Of a stretch of DNA of 46,757 bases, positions 23,297 through 32,193 are shown piece after piece. The stretch's first letter is position 1. Every line of letters begins with the position of its first letter. Under the pieces are notes generated by a model. The model saw only the letters and a list, made by a program, of their open reading frames with translations, was not told the DNA's origin and searched no databases. Origin of the DNA: RUG754 sp964345365 (GTDB lineage Bacteria; Bacillota; Clostridia; Peptostreptococcales; Anaerovoracaceae); the NCBI GenBank assembly GCA_964345365.1, contig CAYFQR010000004.1, positions 1-46,757 on the forward strand, in the 5' to 3' direction. The translations under genes and the position numbers were made by a program.

Positions 23297-25191
23297 TAAG
23301 ACCCGAAAACATCTATGAAAATCTTAAGGCGCTCTGTGCCGTGCCGGGAACATCAGGCTCCGCCTCGGAGAACCTTGCCGCAGAGAAGATTTATTCAATG
23401 CTTTCCGAGATGGAATATTTCAAAGAGCATCCTGAAAACCTCTATAGAATAGAGGTTGAGGGAGACCCGCTTGGCAGATATTCGGTTGCGGGGCTCGTAG
23501 AGCTCGACCGCAAAAACAGTGGTATAGTTTCACCGGAATCTGAAAAAGATGCGGCTCTGACACCGGAATCCGAATATGCGGATACAACGCCCTCGGAAAC
23601 TGAAAATGACATGGCTTCATCGCCCGAACACGAATACAGAGAATCGACTTCACCTGAAATCAACAATCATATATCACAGGTTCATAATTCCGAAATTACC
23701 GATACCGTAATCCTTACCGGGCATTTTGATGTGGTGGGAATTGAGGAATACGGTAAACTGAGAGATGTGGCTTTTGATATTGAGTCAATCACCGAGAGAA
23801 TTTCAGAACTTGCACTTGATAAACACTCGCGAAAAGACTATGAGTCGGGAGAGTGGATATTCGGCAGAGGCACTGCCGACATGAAATACGGACTCAGTCT
23901 TTGCTTGGAGCTTATTAGGCACTATACGGAAGATGAAGATGCGGCGGGGCTAAAAGGGAATCTTTTGTTTTTGGCGGTACCGGGCGAGGAAACCAATTCG
24001 GAGGGAATGCTTGCGTCTATTCCGTTTTTGAAAAAACTTTCAGAAGACAAGGGCTTAAAATATACAGCCTACCTTTTGACCGAGCCGTTTATAACGGAAG
24101 ACCAGGAGGGCGACCCGAATAAATATATCCATTTCGGTTCCTGCGGCAAAGTAATGCCGATGTTCATGTCGGTAGGAGACCCGTCTCACGCGGGCGAAGC
24201 ATTTTTAGGCTTTGACCCTAACTTGATAACGGCGGGTATTCACATGAGGCTTCAAATGGAACCGGAGCTTTGCGACAAGAAGTACGGCGAGGTAACGCCG
24301 CCGCCGGTTTGCCTCAAGATGAAAGACTTAAAGGAAACTTATTCGGTTACGACGCCTCTTTATTCACTTGCCTATTACTCAAAAAACACGATGGATTTAG
24401 AACCTGCAAGGCTTATAGAAACCTTGCGAAGAATTGCGAAGGAATCTATGGACGAGGCGATTGCCATGCTGGACGAAAAGGCTGAGCGATACGAGCTGCT
24501 ATATGGCGAGACACCTACACGCAAACTCTACAAGACAGAGGTTATGACATATAGCGAACTCATTGAAGAACTGATGTCAAATTACGAAGAACAAACATCG
24601 GCAACAGGCAACGGTGGAAAAGAGATTTTCTATAGTGAAAAGTCGAATATTGAAGCCCCGACAGTTACTCTTGAAAAATATTCAAAAGAATTTACGGCAA
24701 AGGGAATGGAATTGCAGGAAGCGGCAGTGATGACCGTAAGGCGTGCGATTGAAATGCTGCCCGATAAGAGACCTATGGTTGTTCTTGCGTTCATACCGCC
24801 TTTTTATCCTAACACACATATAGATGAATCATTTGAAGAGGACGCAGCCCTTGTGAAAGCTGCAGAGGACACCATGGTTTACGCGGCGGAAAAATACGGG
24901 ATATCCCTTAAACGCAAGGAATGGTTCGTAGGACTTTCAGACCTATGCTATACGGGACTTTCAAGCGACAGGGAATTCGGCGAATTGTTCGAGAATCTGG
25001 TCGGTTTGGGAAACATATATCATTTCCCTGAAAGAGAATTGAAATCCCTGCACATACCCGGAATAATAATGGGTGCATGGGGTAAGGACATACATAAGCA
25101 CACTGAGAGACTGCACAGAGACTACAATCTCCGCATCCTGCCTCGGCTTTACCTCCGCCTAATCGAAAACCTTCTTTGTTATTTTGCTTGA
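23293..25191 (+). CDS. M20-family peptidase, RocB-like, with a 10-residue repeat insert
   Basis: A zinc-dependent M20/M28-type hydrolase most like RocB, named for arginine utilisation but of unclear reaction. Metal-site motifs are TGHFDVVG (H144, D146), GRGTADMKYG and PGEETNSEG, and the late GAWGKDIHKHTERLH is RocB-like. The 632-residue length exceeds RocB by roughly the size of an insert at residues 80-135. This insert consists of about four and a half 10-residue repeats: SPESEKDAAL, TPESEYADTT, PSETENDMAS, SPEHEYREST, SPEIN. It sits between the first strands of the catalytic domain, so it probably forms an exposed acidic loop. It is co-translated with the PhzF-like gene and ends at a strong terminator. 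Confidence 0.87.
   Translation: MIRPENIYENLKALCAVPGTSGSASENLAAEKIYSMLSEMEYFKEHPENLYRIEVEGDPLGRYSVAGLVELDRKNSGIVSPESEKDAALTPESEYADTTPSETENDMASSPEHEYRESTSPEINNHISQVHNSEITDTVILTGHFDVVGIEEYGKLRDVAFDIESITERISELALDKHSRKDYESGEWIFGRGTADMKYGLSLCLELIRHYTEDEDAAGLKGNLLFLAVPGEETNSEGMLASIPFLKKLSEDKGLKYTAYLLTEPFITEDQEGDPNKYIHFGSCGKVMPMFMSVGDPSHAGEAFLGFDPNLITAGIHMRLQMEPELCDKKYGEVTPPPVCLKMKDLKETYSVTTPLYSLAYYSKNTMDLEPARLIETLRRIAKESMDEAIAMLDEKAERYELLYGETPTRKLYKTEVMTYSELIEELMSNYEEQTSATGNGGKEIFYSEKSNIEAPTVTLEKYSKEFTAKGMELQEAAVMTVRRAIEMLPDKRPMVVLAFIPPFYPNTHIDESFEEDAALVKAAEDTMVYAAEKYGISLKRKEWFVGLSDLCYTGLSSDREFGELFENLVGLGNIYHFPERELKSLHIPGIIMGAWGKDIHKHTERLHRDYNLRILPRLYLRLIENLLCYFA
23530..23664 (+). repeat. 30-bp coding minisatellite, 4.5 copies
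   Basis: Units start at 23530, 23560, 23590, 23620 and 23650 (partial). Each has a (T/A/C)C(A/C/G)CC(C/G)GAA-type head followed by GA(A/T)-rich sequence. All are in frame with the peptidase gene and encode acidic 10-residue repeats. Confidence 0.85.
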
Positions 25192-25226
25192 AATCGTTTT
25201 TATTGTAATCAACGCATCGCCATTTT

Positions 25227-25270
25227 ACACGATTCGTTACATTCTAAAGTGTTTGCGAATCGTGTTTTTT
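25227..25270 (+). terminator. Intrinsic terminator after the RocB-like gene
   Basis: ACACGATTCG (25227-25236) and CGAATCGTGT (25256-25265) form a perfect 10-bp stem, followed by TTTTTT. Confidence 0.9.
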
Positions 25271-25341
25271 GTGGTAAAATATTGTTTGTAGTGAATTGCA
25301 ATCGTTTTTTGAGAATTATGCACATTATAACATGATTTTAC

Positions 25342-25350
25342 TGTTAAAAT
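25342..25350 (+). promoter_or_regulatory. Extended -10 promoter for mtnA
   Basis: TGTTAAAAT with TGn extension, 56 bases before the chosen start; the -35 region is poor. Confidence 0.4.
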
Positions 25351-25405
25351 ATTACAACATGCACATGGATGCCAATGTATGCTAACGGATGCTAAGGAGA
25401 ATGAT

Positions 25406-26719
25406 ATGCTTGAAACAGTGCCTCTTAAATTTGTAGATGACAGATTGTTTGTCCTCGACCAGACGCTACTTCCGAATGAGGAGCGAGAGATAGAGCTTAA
25501 GAATGCCGAGGATGTATGGAATGCGATAAAAAAACTTAAAGTTAGGGGAGCACCTGCCATCGGAGTGTGTGCAGCCTACGGACTGTATATTTCGGTCAAG
25601 GATTTTTGTCCGAGCTCGAAACGCGGAGGTGCCGTGTTATCTTCTGAAAACGGAGAGGGGACATTCGCCGCACACAGCGGGACAACTCCGTTTTGCGGCG
25701 GGATTTCTCTACCGCAGGGGCAGTGCAAGAGAAGAGAAAATGTCAGCGAGTTTTTGGAACACATCAAAGAGACTGCCAAGTACCTTAATTCATCGAGGCC
25801 GACTGCGGTAAACCTGAGCTGGGCGCTCAAAAGGATAGTTGAAAAAGCGAGAAGAGCTGTAGATGAAGATTCGCTTGAATATGTCAGACCCGTTAAAGCG
25901 GCGGGCATAAGCGAGGGCGGTGTCCATGCTGCCGTAAGCTTCCCGCCTGTTTCAGAGCTCACCAAAATAAAAAAGACCACGGAGATTCCTACCATATTCT
26001 CAATGAAGAGAATTATATTAGAGGAAGCGGTTGCTATCCACGAAGAGGATGAGGCGGCGTGTCTCAAAATGGGCGAATACGGGCTCGAACTTTTGAAAGA
26101 CGGCATGGGCATACTGACTCACTGCAATGCGGGCACGATTGCAACTTCGAAATACGGAACCTGTCTCGCACCGATTCATCTCGGCAAGGAGCGCGGCTAC
26201 GATTTCATGGTCTTTGCTGACGAAACAAGGCCGCTTTTGCAAGGTGCGCGTCTTACGGCGTGGGAACTCCACAAAAATGACATTGATGTAACTCTCATAT
26301 GTGACAATATGGCGGCAACCGTCATGAAAAACGGCTGGATTGATGCCGTTGTCGTGGGCTGCGACCGCATGGCCGCGAACGGAGACGGCGCCAACAAGAT
26401 AGGGACTTCCGGGATAGCAATCCTGGCACACGAATACGGTATCCCTTTTTATATGTTTGTGCCCACTTCGACAATCGACCTCGATTGCACGAGCGGCAGC
26501 GACATACCGATTGAGCTGAGACACGGTGAGGAGATATATGAGATGTGGTACGAAAGGCCTATGGCACCGAAGGGCGTTAAAACATATAACCCTTCGTTCG
26601 ATGTCACCGACCATAAATATATAACCGCTGTAATTACCGAAAAAGGCATAGTAAGGCCGCCCTACGACGTAAATCTCAAAAAAATATTAGAACCGCAAAA
26701 AAAAGAAAGCTCGGAATAA
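25406..26719 (+). CDS. mtnA: S-methyl-5-thioribose-1-phosphate isomerase with two extra loops
   Basis: MtnA opens methylthioribose-1-phosphate to methylthioribulose-1-phosphate in methionine salvage. The catalytic cysteine is C240 in LTHCNAGTIATSKYG and the acid D320 in VGCDRMAANGDGANKIGT. The family signature KVRGAPAIGV is at about 45-54. The usual length is near 350 residues; here it is 437. The excess is two inserts, at about 68-111 (between ISVKDF and NVSEFLEHIK) and 160-199 (before MKRIILEEA). No other methionine-salvage gene is nearby. Start ATG 25406 has AAGGAG six bases upstream; the in-frame ATG at 25379 lacks a site. Confidence 0.92.
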   Translation: MLETVPLKFVDDRLFVLDQTLLPNEEREIELKNAEDVWNAIKKLKVRGAPAIGVCAAYGLYISVKDFCPSSKRGGAVLSSENGEGTFAAHSGTTPFCGGISLPQGQCKRRENVSEFLEHIKETAKYLNSSRPTAVNLSWALKRIVEKARRAVDEDSLEYVRPVKAAGISEGGVHAAVSFPPVSELTKIKKTTEIPTIFSMKRIILEEAVAIHEEDEAACLKMGEYGLELLKDGMGILTHCNAGTIATSKYGTCLAPIHLGKERGYDFMVFADETRPLLQGARLTAWELHKNDIDVTLICDNMAATVMKNGWIDAVVVGCDRMAANGDGANKIGTSGIAILAHEYGIPFYMFVPTSTIDLDCTSGSDIPIELRHGEEIYEMWYERPMAPKGVKTYNPSFDVTDHKYITAVITEKGIVRPPYDVNLKKILEPQKKESSE

Positions 26720-26798
26720 AGGCAAACAAACACAGGAATTAAGATGGTTATATATACTGAAAACAACAAAAAATCGTATATAAGAAAGATGAACCTAA

Positions 26799-27722
26799 AT
26801 GGAAAAAAACAATTTTTTAGATAAATATGCCAAGCCGCTCGTGATAACGGCTGTGATATTCGGAGGAACCTCGGGTGCTTTAGGTGCGATAATAACTGCG
26901 CCGTCCTCAGTAATAGGGTTTTGGAGACTTACCATGTCGCTGCCGTTTTTTGCATTACCGCTGTTTTTATCGACGGAACGCCGCAAGAAGCTCGCTGACA
27001 TTATTAAAAACGAAAGGACCACGCTGGTCATCATGCTCGCAACCGGTTTCTTTCTCTTCGCACACTTCTATTGCTGGTACAGTGCGGTGAAGCTCACGAA
27101 TATCTCGAGTGCTGCGGTGCTTTCATCGTTTCATCCGATTGTTGTGCTGTTTGCCACGATATTCATTTATAAGAAAAAGGTGGACCGCAGAGCAATATTG
27201 TGCATAATCATTGCCTTGGCAGCGGGAGCGTATATGATGAGCTCCGATATATCAGACATAGTTACAGGTAGGATGCTCGGCAATATATTCGCACTTGCAA
27301 CGGGTATTTTCATGGGGCTGTATTTCGCTGTCGGTGGCAAGGTGAGAGCAAAGGTTGACGGAACAATCTATGTTTTTGTTGTATTCGCATCATGCTGGTT
27401 CTCCTTCTTTGTTGCCAACCTGATTTTAGGAGAGAGCTTTTTCGGTTATCCCGCAAAGGATTATTTCTATATAGCCTGTCTTGCGCTGTTTTGCCAGATA
27501 GGCGCGCATGCGATATGGAATTTCTGCATTGGGCATGTCAGCCCTCTTTATGTGAGTACTGTTGAGACCGCCGACCCCGTCGCATCGACCCTGCTTGCAA
27601 TTTTGATAATCGGGCAATATCCTACCGTGACGGAGCTCGTATGCTGCATTATTGTTGTAACGGCACTCCTCTTCTATAATAAATATGAAAATGCGGCAGA
27701 GAACGCGAACGAAGATAATTAA
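26799..27722 (+). CDS. EamA/DMT-family transporter
   Basis: A 307-residue membrane protein with about ten hydrophobic helices in two repeated halves, the organisation of the drug/metabolite transporter superfamily. The first half starts with ITAVIFGGTSGALGAI and includes FWRLTMSLPFFALPL; the second has GRMLGNIFALATGIFMGLYF and the family-typical end VSPLYVSTVETADPVASTL. Substrate is unknown; relatives export amino acids or small metabolites. The ribosome site is weak (AAGATGA). It sits 79 bases after mtnA and 15 bases before scpA in the same direction. Confidence 0.85.
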   Translation: MEKNNFLDKYAKPLVITAVIFGGTSGALGAIITAPSSVIGFWRLTMSLPFFALPLFLSTERRKKLADIIKNERTTLVIMLATGFFLFAHFYCWYSAVKLTNISSAAVLSSFHPIVVLFATIFIYKKKVDRRAILCIIIALAAGAYMMSSDISDIVTGRMLGNIFALATGIFMGLYFAVGGKVRAKVDGTIYVFVVFASCWFSFFVANLILGESFFGYPAKDYFYIACLALFCQIGAHAIWNFCIGHVSPLYVSTVETADPVASTLLAILIIGQYPTVTELVCCIIVVTALLFYNKYENAAENANEDN

Positions 27723-27737
27723 CTGAAAAGAGGTAAT

Positions 27738-28541
27738 ATGTATAAAGTTAAGCTGCAATCCTTCGAAGGGCCTTTCGACCTCCTCGTCTACCTGATTGAG
27801 AACGCCGAAATGAGCATCTACGATATAAGGATAAGCGAAATCACAACTCAATATATGGACTACATAAGAGAAATGCAGGAGCATGATATTCAGGTCGCAC
27901 AGGAGTTCATGGTGCTTGCCGCATCACTCATTGAGATAAAGTCTCGAATGATTCTGCCGAGAATCACCGAAGAAGGCGAAGATGCTGTTTTAGAAGACCC
28001 GAGGACAGAACTCGTCAGAAGGCTCAGCGAATACAAGCGATTCAAAGAACTCTCCGAAATGCTCAGGCTGCGTGAAGAACGGATGAGCCGCATATTCGAG
28101 AAGCCTAAGGAGGATATATCGGAATATACGGATAACCCTGATGAGTATTTGAGTTTAGACATAAAGAGCTTCGCATCCGCATTTGAACTTTTCATTCGCA
28201 AAAAACAAAAAATCGAAGCCGTGAGACGCCACTATACCCGCATCGAGATGGAGCGCTCATCCATGGAAAGCAGGATTGTAATGATTTTGAAATCCGTCAG
28301 GGAGAGGCTTGGCGAGAAAATCAGCTTCAGAGAATTTGTGGCAGATAAAAAAGATAAATATGATATAGTGGTCACCTTTGCATCCCTTTTGGAAATGGCT
28401 AAGGAAAGGGTCGTTACGGTTGACCAAAAAAGAACCTTTGGCAATATAGAGATATCTTCCGGAGAAAATATCGAGAAGGACGATATTTTGAAGAAATATG
28501 CGCCTGAAGAATATGCTAAGGAGGGCGAAAGTGAACAATAA
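27738..28541 (+). CDS. scpA: Segregation and condensation protein A
   Basis: ScpA is the kleisin that bridges the SMC dimer in the bacterial condensin complex and acts in chromosome organisation. The 267-residue protein has the family opening FEGPFDLLVYLIENAEMSIYDI (here given in part: FEGPFDLLVYLIE). The helix AQEFMVLAASLIEIKSRMILP also belongs to the N-terminal domain that binds the SMC neck. A winged-helix C-terminal part (FREFVADKKDKYDIVVTFASLLEMAKERVV region) follows. The start follows AGAGG. Its end overlaps scpB by 11 bases, so the two partners are coupled. Confidence 0.94.
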   Translation: MYKVKLQSFEGPFDLLVYLIENAEMSIYDIRISEITTQYMDYIREMQEHDIQVAQEFMVLAASLIEIKSRMILPRITEEGEDAVLEDPRTELVRRLSEYKRFKELSEMLRLREERMSRIFEKPKEDISEYTDNPDEYLSLDIKSFASAFELFIRKKQKIEAVRRHYTRIEMERSSMESRIVMILKSVRERLGEKISFREFVADKKDKYDIVVTFASLLEMAKERVVTVDQKRTFGNIEISSGENIEKDDILKKYAPEEYAKEGESEQ

Positions 28542-29118
28542 GACAATTAAATCAGCATTTGAATCCATGATGTTTGTATGGGGAGAGCCGCTTCCCGCCA
28601 AGCAGGCGGCGGACGTTGTAAGCATAAGCGAAAAAGAGGCCCTTGCTCTTTTCAGAGAACTGAAGACGGAATATGAACAGGAGGGGCGCGGCATAGAGAT
28701 AAGAGAAGTAAACGGAGCATTTCAATTCGTTACAAGAGAAGCCAATGTTGAATTTATAGAGAGGCTTTGTACTCCGGTTAAGTCGAAGAGGCTGTCACAG
28801 GCGGCGCTTGAGGTTCTTGCTATAATCGCATACAGGCAGCCGGTGACAAAAGGAGAAATAGAAGCCGTGCGCGGAATCAAATGCGACAGGGTTATGGAAG
28901 GCCTTATCGCAAAGAATCTCGTAGAGGCGGTGGGACGCTCGCAGGCAATAGGAAGGCCGATACTCTACGGTACGACGGATTTTTTCCTTAAGAACTTCGG
29001 TTTTACCACGCTAAAGGACCTCCCCGAAATTGAAGACATAGAATCGGCGATAAACACTGAGGACGCTGAAGTTCATGAATATGAAGCATTATCGGACCAG
29101 ATGTCGCTTGAATTATGA
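28531..29118 (+). CDS. scpB: Segregation and condensation protein B
   Basis: ScpB dimers bind the central part of ScpA in the SMC-ScpAB complex. The 195-residue protein holds two winged-helix domains; conserved segments are IKSAFESMMFVWGEPLPAKQ, LSQAALEVLAIIAYRQPVTKGEIEAVRG and GRPILYGTTDFFLKNFGF (given in parts). I chose GTG 28531 because AAGGAGG at 28518-28524 is six bases upstream; an in-frame ATG at 28498 deep inside scpA would add eleven unconserved residues. rluB follows after 14 bases, the common Firmicute order scpA-scpB-rluB. Confidence 0.93.
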   Translation: MNNKTIKSAFESMMFVWGEPLPAKQAADVVSISEKEALALFRELKTEYEQEGRGIEIREVNGAFQFVTREANVEFIERLCTPVKSKRLSQAALEVLAIIAYRQPVTKGEIEAVRGIKCDRVMEGLIAKNLVEAVGRSQAIGRPILYGTTDFFLKNFGFTTLKDLPEIEDIESAINTEDAEVHEYEALSDQMSLEL

Positions 29119-29132
29119 AATGAGAAAAGAAA

Positions 29133-29837
29133 ATGAGAATAAATAAATACATCGCCTTATCGGGCTTATGCTCCAGAAGAAAGGCTGACGAACTCGTATT
29201 AAACGGCAATGTCAAGGTGAACGGCGCGGTGATGAAAGAACCCGGCTATGAAGTGGGAGACGATGACAGAGTAGAGGTGAACGGCAGACTTATCAGCGAA
29301 CAGGAAAAACCCGTTTACTATCTCTTAAATAAGCCTCTCGGTATAGTCACTACGGCAAACGATGAACGCGACAGAATAACTGTGGTTGACCTGATGACCG
29401 ACGTCAGTGAGAGGATATTCCCGGTCGGCAGGCTTGACTATAACACATCGGGTGCTCTGATAATGACAAATGACGGCAAACTGGCATATAGGATAACTCA
29501 TCCGAAAACCGAAGTATTCAAGACTTATCGCGCATTGGTTTCGGGAGTAATCTCGAAAGAAAGAATTTGGAATCTCAGAAACGGTGTCGACATAGGCGGA
29601 TATATAACGAAACCTGCTAAGGTTAACCTTATCAGGCAGAACAAGAACTCTGCGGTTATAGAGATATCAATATCAGAGGGTAAGAACAGGCAGGTCAGAA
29701 AGATGTGCAAAGCTGTAGGGAATCCGGTTCAGGAGCTTGAGAGAATCTCAATCGGTGAGGTGAGGCTCGGGCATCTGAAAGAAGGCGGCTACAGAAAACT
29801 TACGCCTAAAGAAATAGAGTATCTTAAAAACTGCTGA
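29133..29837 (+). CDS. rluB: 23S rRNA pseudouridine synthase (RluB family)
   Basis: The enzyme makes a pseudouridine in 23S rRNA near the peptidyl-transferase centre. The 234-residue protein has an N-terminal S4 RNA-binding domain (RINKYIALSGLCSRRKADEL) and the RsuA/RluB catalytic domain, with the catalytic aspartate D102 in VGRLDYNTSGALIMTND. The downstream EGKNRQVRKMCKAVG motif is typical. Which uridine is modified cannot be told from sequence. The ribosome site is weak (GAGAA), but the close spacing to scpB suggests coupling. The 138 bases between it and pyk hold no gene I can see. Confidence 0.9.
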   Translation: MRINKYIALSGLCSRRKADELVLNGNVKVNGAVMKEPGYEVGDDDRVEVNGRLISEQEKPVYYLLNKPLGIVTTANDERDRITVVDLMTDVSERIFPVGRLDYNTSGALIMTNDGKLAYRITHPKTEVFKTYRALVSGVISKERIWNLRNGVDIGGYITKPAKVNLIRQNKNSAVIEISISEGKNRQVRKMCKAVGNPVQELERISIGEVRLGHLKEGGYRKLTPKEIEYLKNC

Positions 29838-29975
29838 CGCAATCTTGAAATAATTACAGAACAATTTGCTAAAAGCAGCTGATTGGAGCATTGCAGCAAA
29901 CTGCTGATGACATATGATTATATCGCCAGGTGAGTGTTAATTAAGTTCGGCTATTATAGCTTTGGGGTCAGAGAA

Positions 29976-31409
29976 ATGATTTTGAAGAAGACAAAAATTG
30001 TATGCACGATAGGGCCTGCAAGCGACTCGGAAGAGATGCTCGCCAAACTTATGGACGCAGGGATGAATGCCGCTCGTCTCAATTTTTCGCATGGAGTGCA
30101 TTCAGAGCATAAGGTTCGCATAGAAAAAATAAAAAAAGTAAGAGAAAAAAAGAATTTGCCTATAGGGATAATACTTGACACGAAAGGCCCTGAAGTAAGG
30201 CTCGGAAAATTCGACGGCGGAAGAGCCGAGATTAGAGAGGGCGACAGGGTTATTGTGACTACGGAAGAAATTCTCGGCACTGCGGAGAGATTCAGCGTAA
30301 CATATAAGGAGATGCCTGACGAAGTCAAAATCGGTTCAAAGATTTTAATTGCTGACGGAATGCTGCAGCTTGAAGTGGTTGAGATAGAGAAAAAAGAAGT
30401 TACAACTAAGGCGTTAAACTCGGGAATTTTGACCGACAGAAAGAATGTCAACATACCGGGCGCCACGTCGAAACTGCCGGCGCTCATGGAGAAGGACATA
30501 GAAGACCTTAAGTTCGGTATCGAAAACGGCATCGACATAGTTGCTGCAAGCTTCATAAGAAAAGCTTCCGACGTACTCGAGATTCGCCGCGTGCTTGACG
30601 AGAACGGCGGAGAAGGCATACATATTATCTCAAAGATAGAAAACCGTGAAGGCGTGGATAATATAGACGAGATTCTTGAAGTAAGCGACGGCATAATGGT
30701 AGCAAGAGGCGACCTCGGAGTCGAGATTCCCACGGAAGAAATGCCTCTGATTCAGAAAAAGCTTATCAAACATGCAAACGAGGCGGGCAAACCCGTGATA
30801 ACCGCTACGCAGATGCTTGAATCCATGATAAAAAACCCTCGCCCGACAAGAGCCGAGGTTACCGACATAGCGAATGCCATATGGGACGGAACGGATGCGG
30901 TAATGCTGTCCGGAGAAACCGCAATCGGTGAATATCCTGAAGAAGCGGTGAAGATTATGGCATCCATCGCAAAAAAGACGGAGTCCACACTCGACATGAA
31001 AAAACTGATCAGCATAGGCGAGGTGCCGACGAAAACCAGCGTAGCAAACGCCATAAGCCTTGCGACCTGCACGACTGCATACGATTTAGGGGTTAAAGCC
31101 ATCATAGTTCCGACAAATTCGGGAACGACCGCAAGGATGGTTTCGAGATTCAGACCCGATATGCCGGTTGTAGCTACGGTTTACGACTACAAGGTAATGT
31201 GCAGACTTTCGATACTTTACGGAGTTTATCCGGTAGTGGTCGAGCGCAGCAGCAACACCGACGAAGCGATTAGGAATTCTATAGAAGCGGCAGGCGCTTC
31301 CGGACTCGTGTCAAACGGAGACTATGTGGTTATAACGGCAGGTATACCTATGGGTGTTTCGGGCACTACGAATATGATGAAAGTGCATATAATGGGCGAC
31401 CCTGTATAA
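29976..31409 (+). CDS. pyk: Pyruvate kinase
   Basis: Pyruvate kinase transfers phosphate from phosphoenolpyruvate to ADP in the last step of glycolysis. The 477-residue protein has KIVCTIGPAS and GMNAARLNFSHG at the N-terminus, IISKIENREGVDNIDEI with the catalytic lysine and metal ligand, MVARGDLGVEI, and TATQMLESMI. The C-terminal regulatory domain is present, but the extra PEP-utiliser-like extension found in some Firmicutes is absent. ATG 29976 is preferred; upstream in-frame codons (GTG 29934) add unconserved residues. It converges on kal, separated by a strong shared terminator. Confidence 0.96.
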   Translation: MILKKTKIVCTIGPASDSEEMLAKLMDAGMNAARLNFSHGVHSEHKVRIEKIKKVREKKNLPIGIILDTKGPEVRLGKFDGGRAEIREGDRVIVTTEEILGTAERFSVTYKEMPDEVKIGSKILIADGMLQLEVVEIEKKEVTTKALNSGILTDRKNVNIPGATSKLPALMEKDIEDLKFGIENGIDIVAASFIRKASDVLEIRRVLDENGGEGIHIISKIENREGVDNIDEILEVSDGIMVARGDLGVEIPTEEMPLIQKKLIKHANEAGKPVITATQMLESMIKNPRPTRAEVTDIANAIWDGTDAVMLSGETAIGEYPEEAVKIMASIAKKTESTLDMKKLISIGEVPTKTSVANAISLATCTTAYDLGVKAIIVPTNSGTTARMVSRFRPDMPVVATVYDYKVMCRLSILYGVYPVVVERSSNTDEAIRNSIEAAGASGLVSNGDYVVITAGIPMGVSGTTNMMKVHIMGDPV

Positions 31410-31463
31410 AAGCGGCGAAGATTTTTTGCAGTAAAACGAACTGTCGAAAACATCGTAAAACGG

Positions 31464-31505
31464 AAAACGGGGCGAAAAGCTTTTCAGCTTTTTCGCCCCG
31501 TTTTT
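31464..31505. terminator. Bidirectional terminator between pyk and kal
   Basis: ACGGGGCGAAAAGC (31467-31480) pairs along its length with GCTTTTTCGCCCCGT (31487-31501), followed by TTTTT; an AAAA run precedes it, giving a T-run on the minus strand too. It serves both pyk and the convergent kal. Confidence 0.9.
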
Positions 31506-31539
31506 CTATGTTAATGCAATATTGCATAGCAAGAGAAAA

Positions 31540-31932
31540 CTATTTTCTCTTTACCTCCTTAGGTGTAACGCAAACTCCGGTTCCTCTTGCAACTACGATA
31601 GGCTCATCAAGGACATCTGCAGCGGAATCACTGATGTCTTTTCTTGAAGCGATAACCTTGCGAGCTTCAAAAGCCATGTGTCTTGAAGTGTTGCCGACTT
31701 TAGTTATTTCACCGTATGCTTCGATAAAGTCGCCTGCGTAAACCGGTGCCAGGAACTCAATGTCGTTGTATGCGCAGAATAAACCTTCATCTCCGTCAAT
31801 CTGGATAAGAAGCTCTGTAGCTACGTCACCGAAAAGATGAACCATGTGTGCTCCGTCTACGAGCTCTCCGCCGTAATGAGCGTCCTTTGCGGACATTCTG
31901 AGTCTGAGTGTTGATGTGAATTTTTCAGCCAT
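31540..31932 (-). CDS. kal: 3-aminobutyryl-CoA ammonia lyase
   Basis: Kal removes ammonia from L-3-aminobutyryl-CoA to give crotonyl-CoA in the lysine fermentation pathway. The 130-residue size and hot-dog-fold pattern fit: LRLRMSAKDAHYGGELVDGA, NDIEFLAPVYAGDFIEAYGEI, and a C-terminal VVARGTGVCVTPKEV strand. Assignment to Kal rather than a generic hot-dog thioesterase rests on this pattern and on the adjacent kdd/kam genes. The start follows AAAGGAG. It is transcribed away from the rest of the cluster, from a sigma-54-type promoter at 31999-32014, with a leader of about 55 bases. Confidence 0.9.
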   Translation of the reverse strand: MAEKFTSTLRLRMSAKDAHYGGELVDGAHMVHLFGDVATELLIQIDGDEGLFCAYNDIEFLAPVYAGDFIEAYGEITKVGNTSRHMAFEARKVIASRKDISDSAADVLDEPIVVARGTGVCVTPKEVKRK

Positions 31933-31998
31933 TTTAGTTTCTCCTTTATAATCTAAAAATTTGCAAATTTTTTGATAAACTTTATCATATATAGATAT

Positions 31999-32014
31999 TG
32001 CAAAACCTGTGCCA
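31999..32014 (-). promoter_or_regulatory. Sigma-54 (-24/-12) promoter of kal
   Basis: On the minus strand TGGCAC, five bases, TTGCA, with exactly ten bases between the GG and GC dinucleotides, as in the RpoN consensus TGGCAC-N5-TTGC. The predicted start is near 31988. The activator needed by such a promoter is encoded immediately to the right. Confidence 0.85.
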
Positions 32015-32044
32015 ATGGTTTATCATAGGTTTTAGGCGGTAAAT

Positions 32045-32091
32045 GAACCGTTTGCGGTTCGAGTTGCTTTTGTGTGAACCGATTTGGGTTA
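32045..32091. promoter_or_regulatory. Paired palindromes upstream of kal (activator sites A and B)
   Basis: Site A, GAACC-GTTTGC-GGTTC at 32045-32060, is a perfect palindrome; site B, GAACC-GATTTG-GGTTA at 32076-32091, has one mismatch. Their starts are 31 bp apart, about three helical turns. They lie about 65 and 95 bp upstream of the predicted kal start, and about 100 bp before the regulator gene. I see no clear sigma-70 promoter for the regulator in the rest of this gap (31933-32193). Confidence 0.8.
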
Positions 32092-32193
32092 ATATAGCAA
32101 TCGATAGTAAGAAAACAACCGGCAATAAGAAAATCAATCGACAGTAAGAAAAAATCAATCAGCAAAATGAAAAACAAGCAGAAAGGGGAATAA

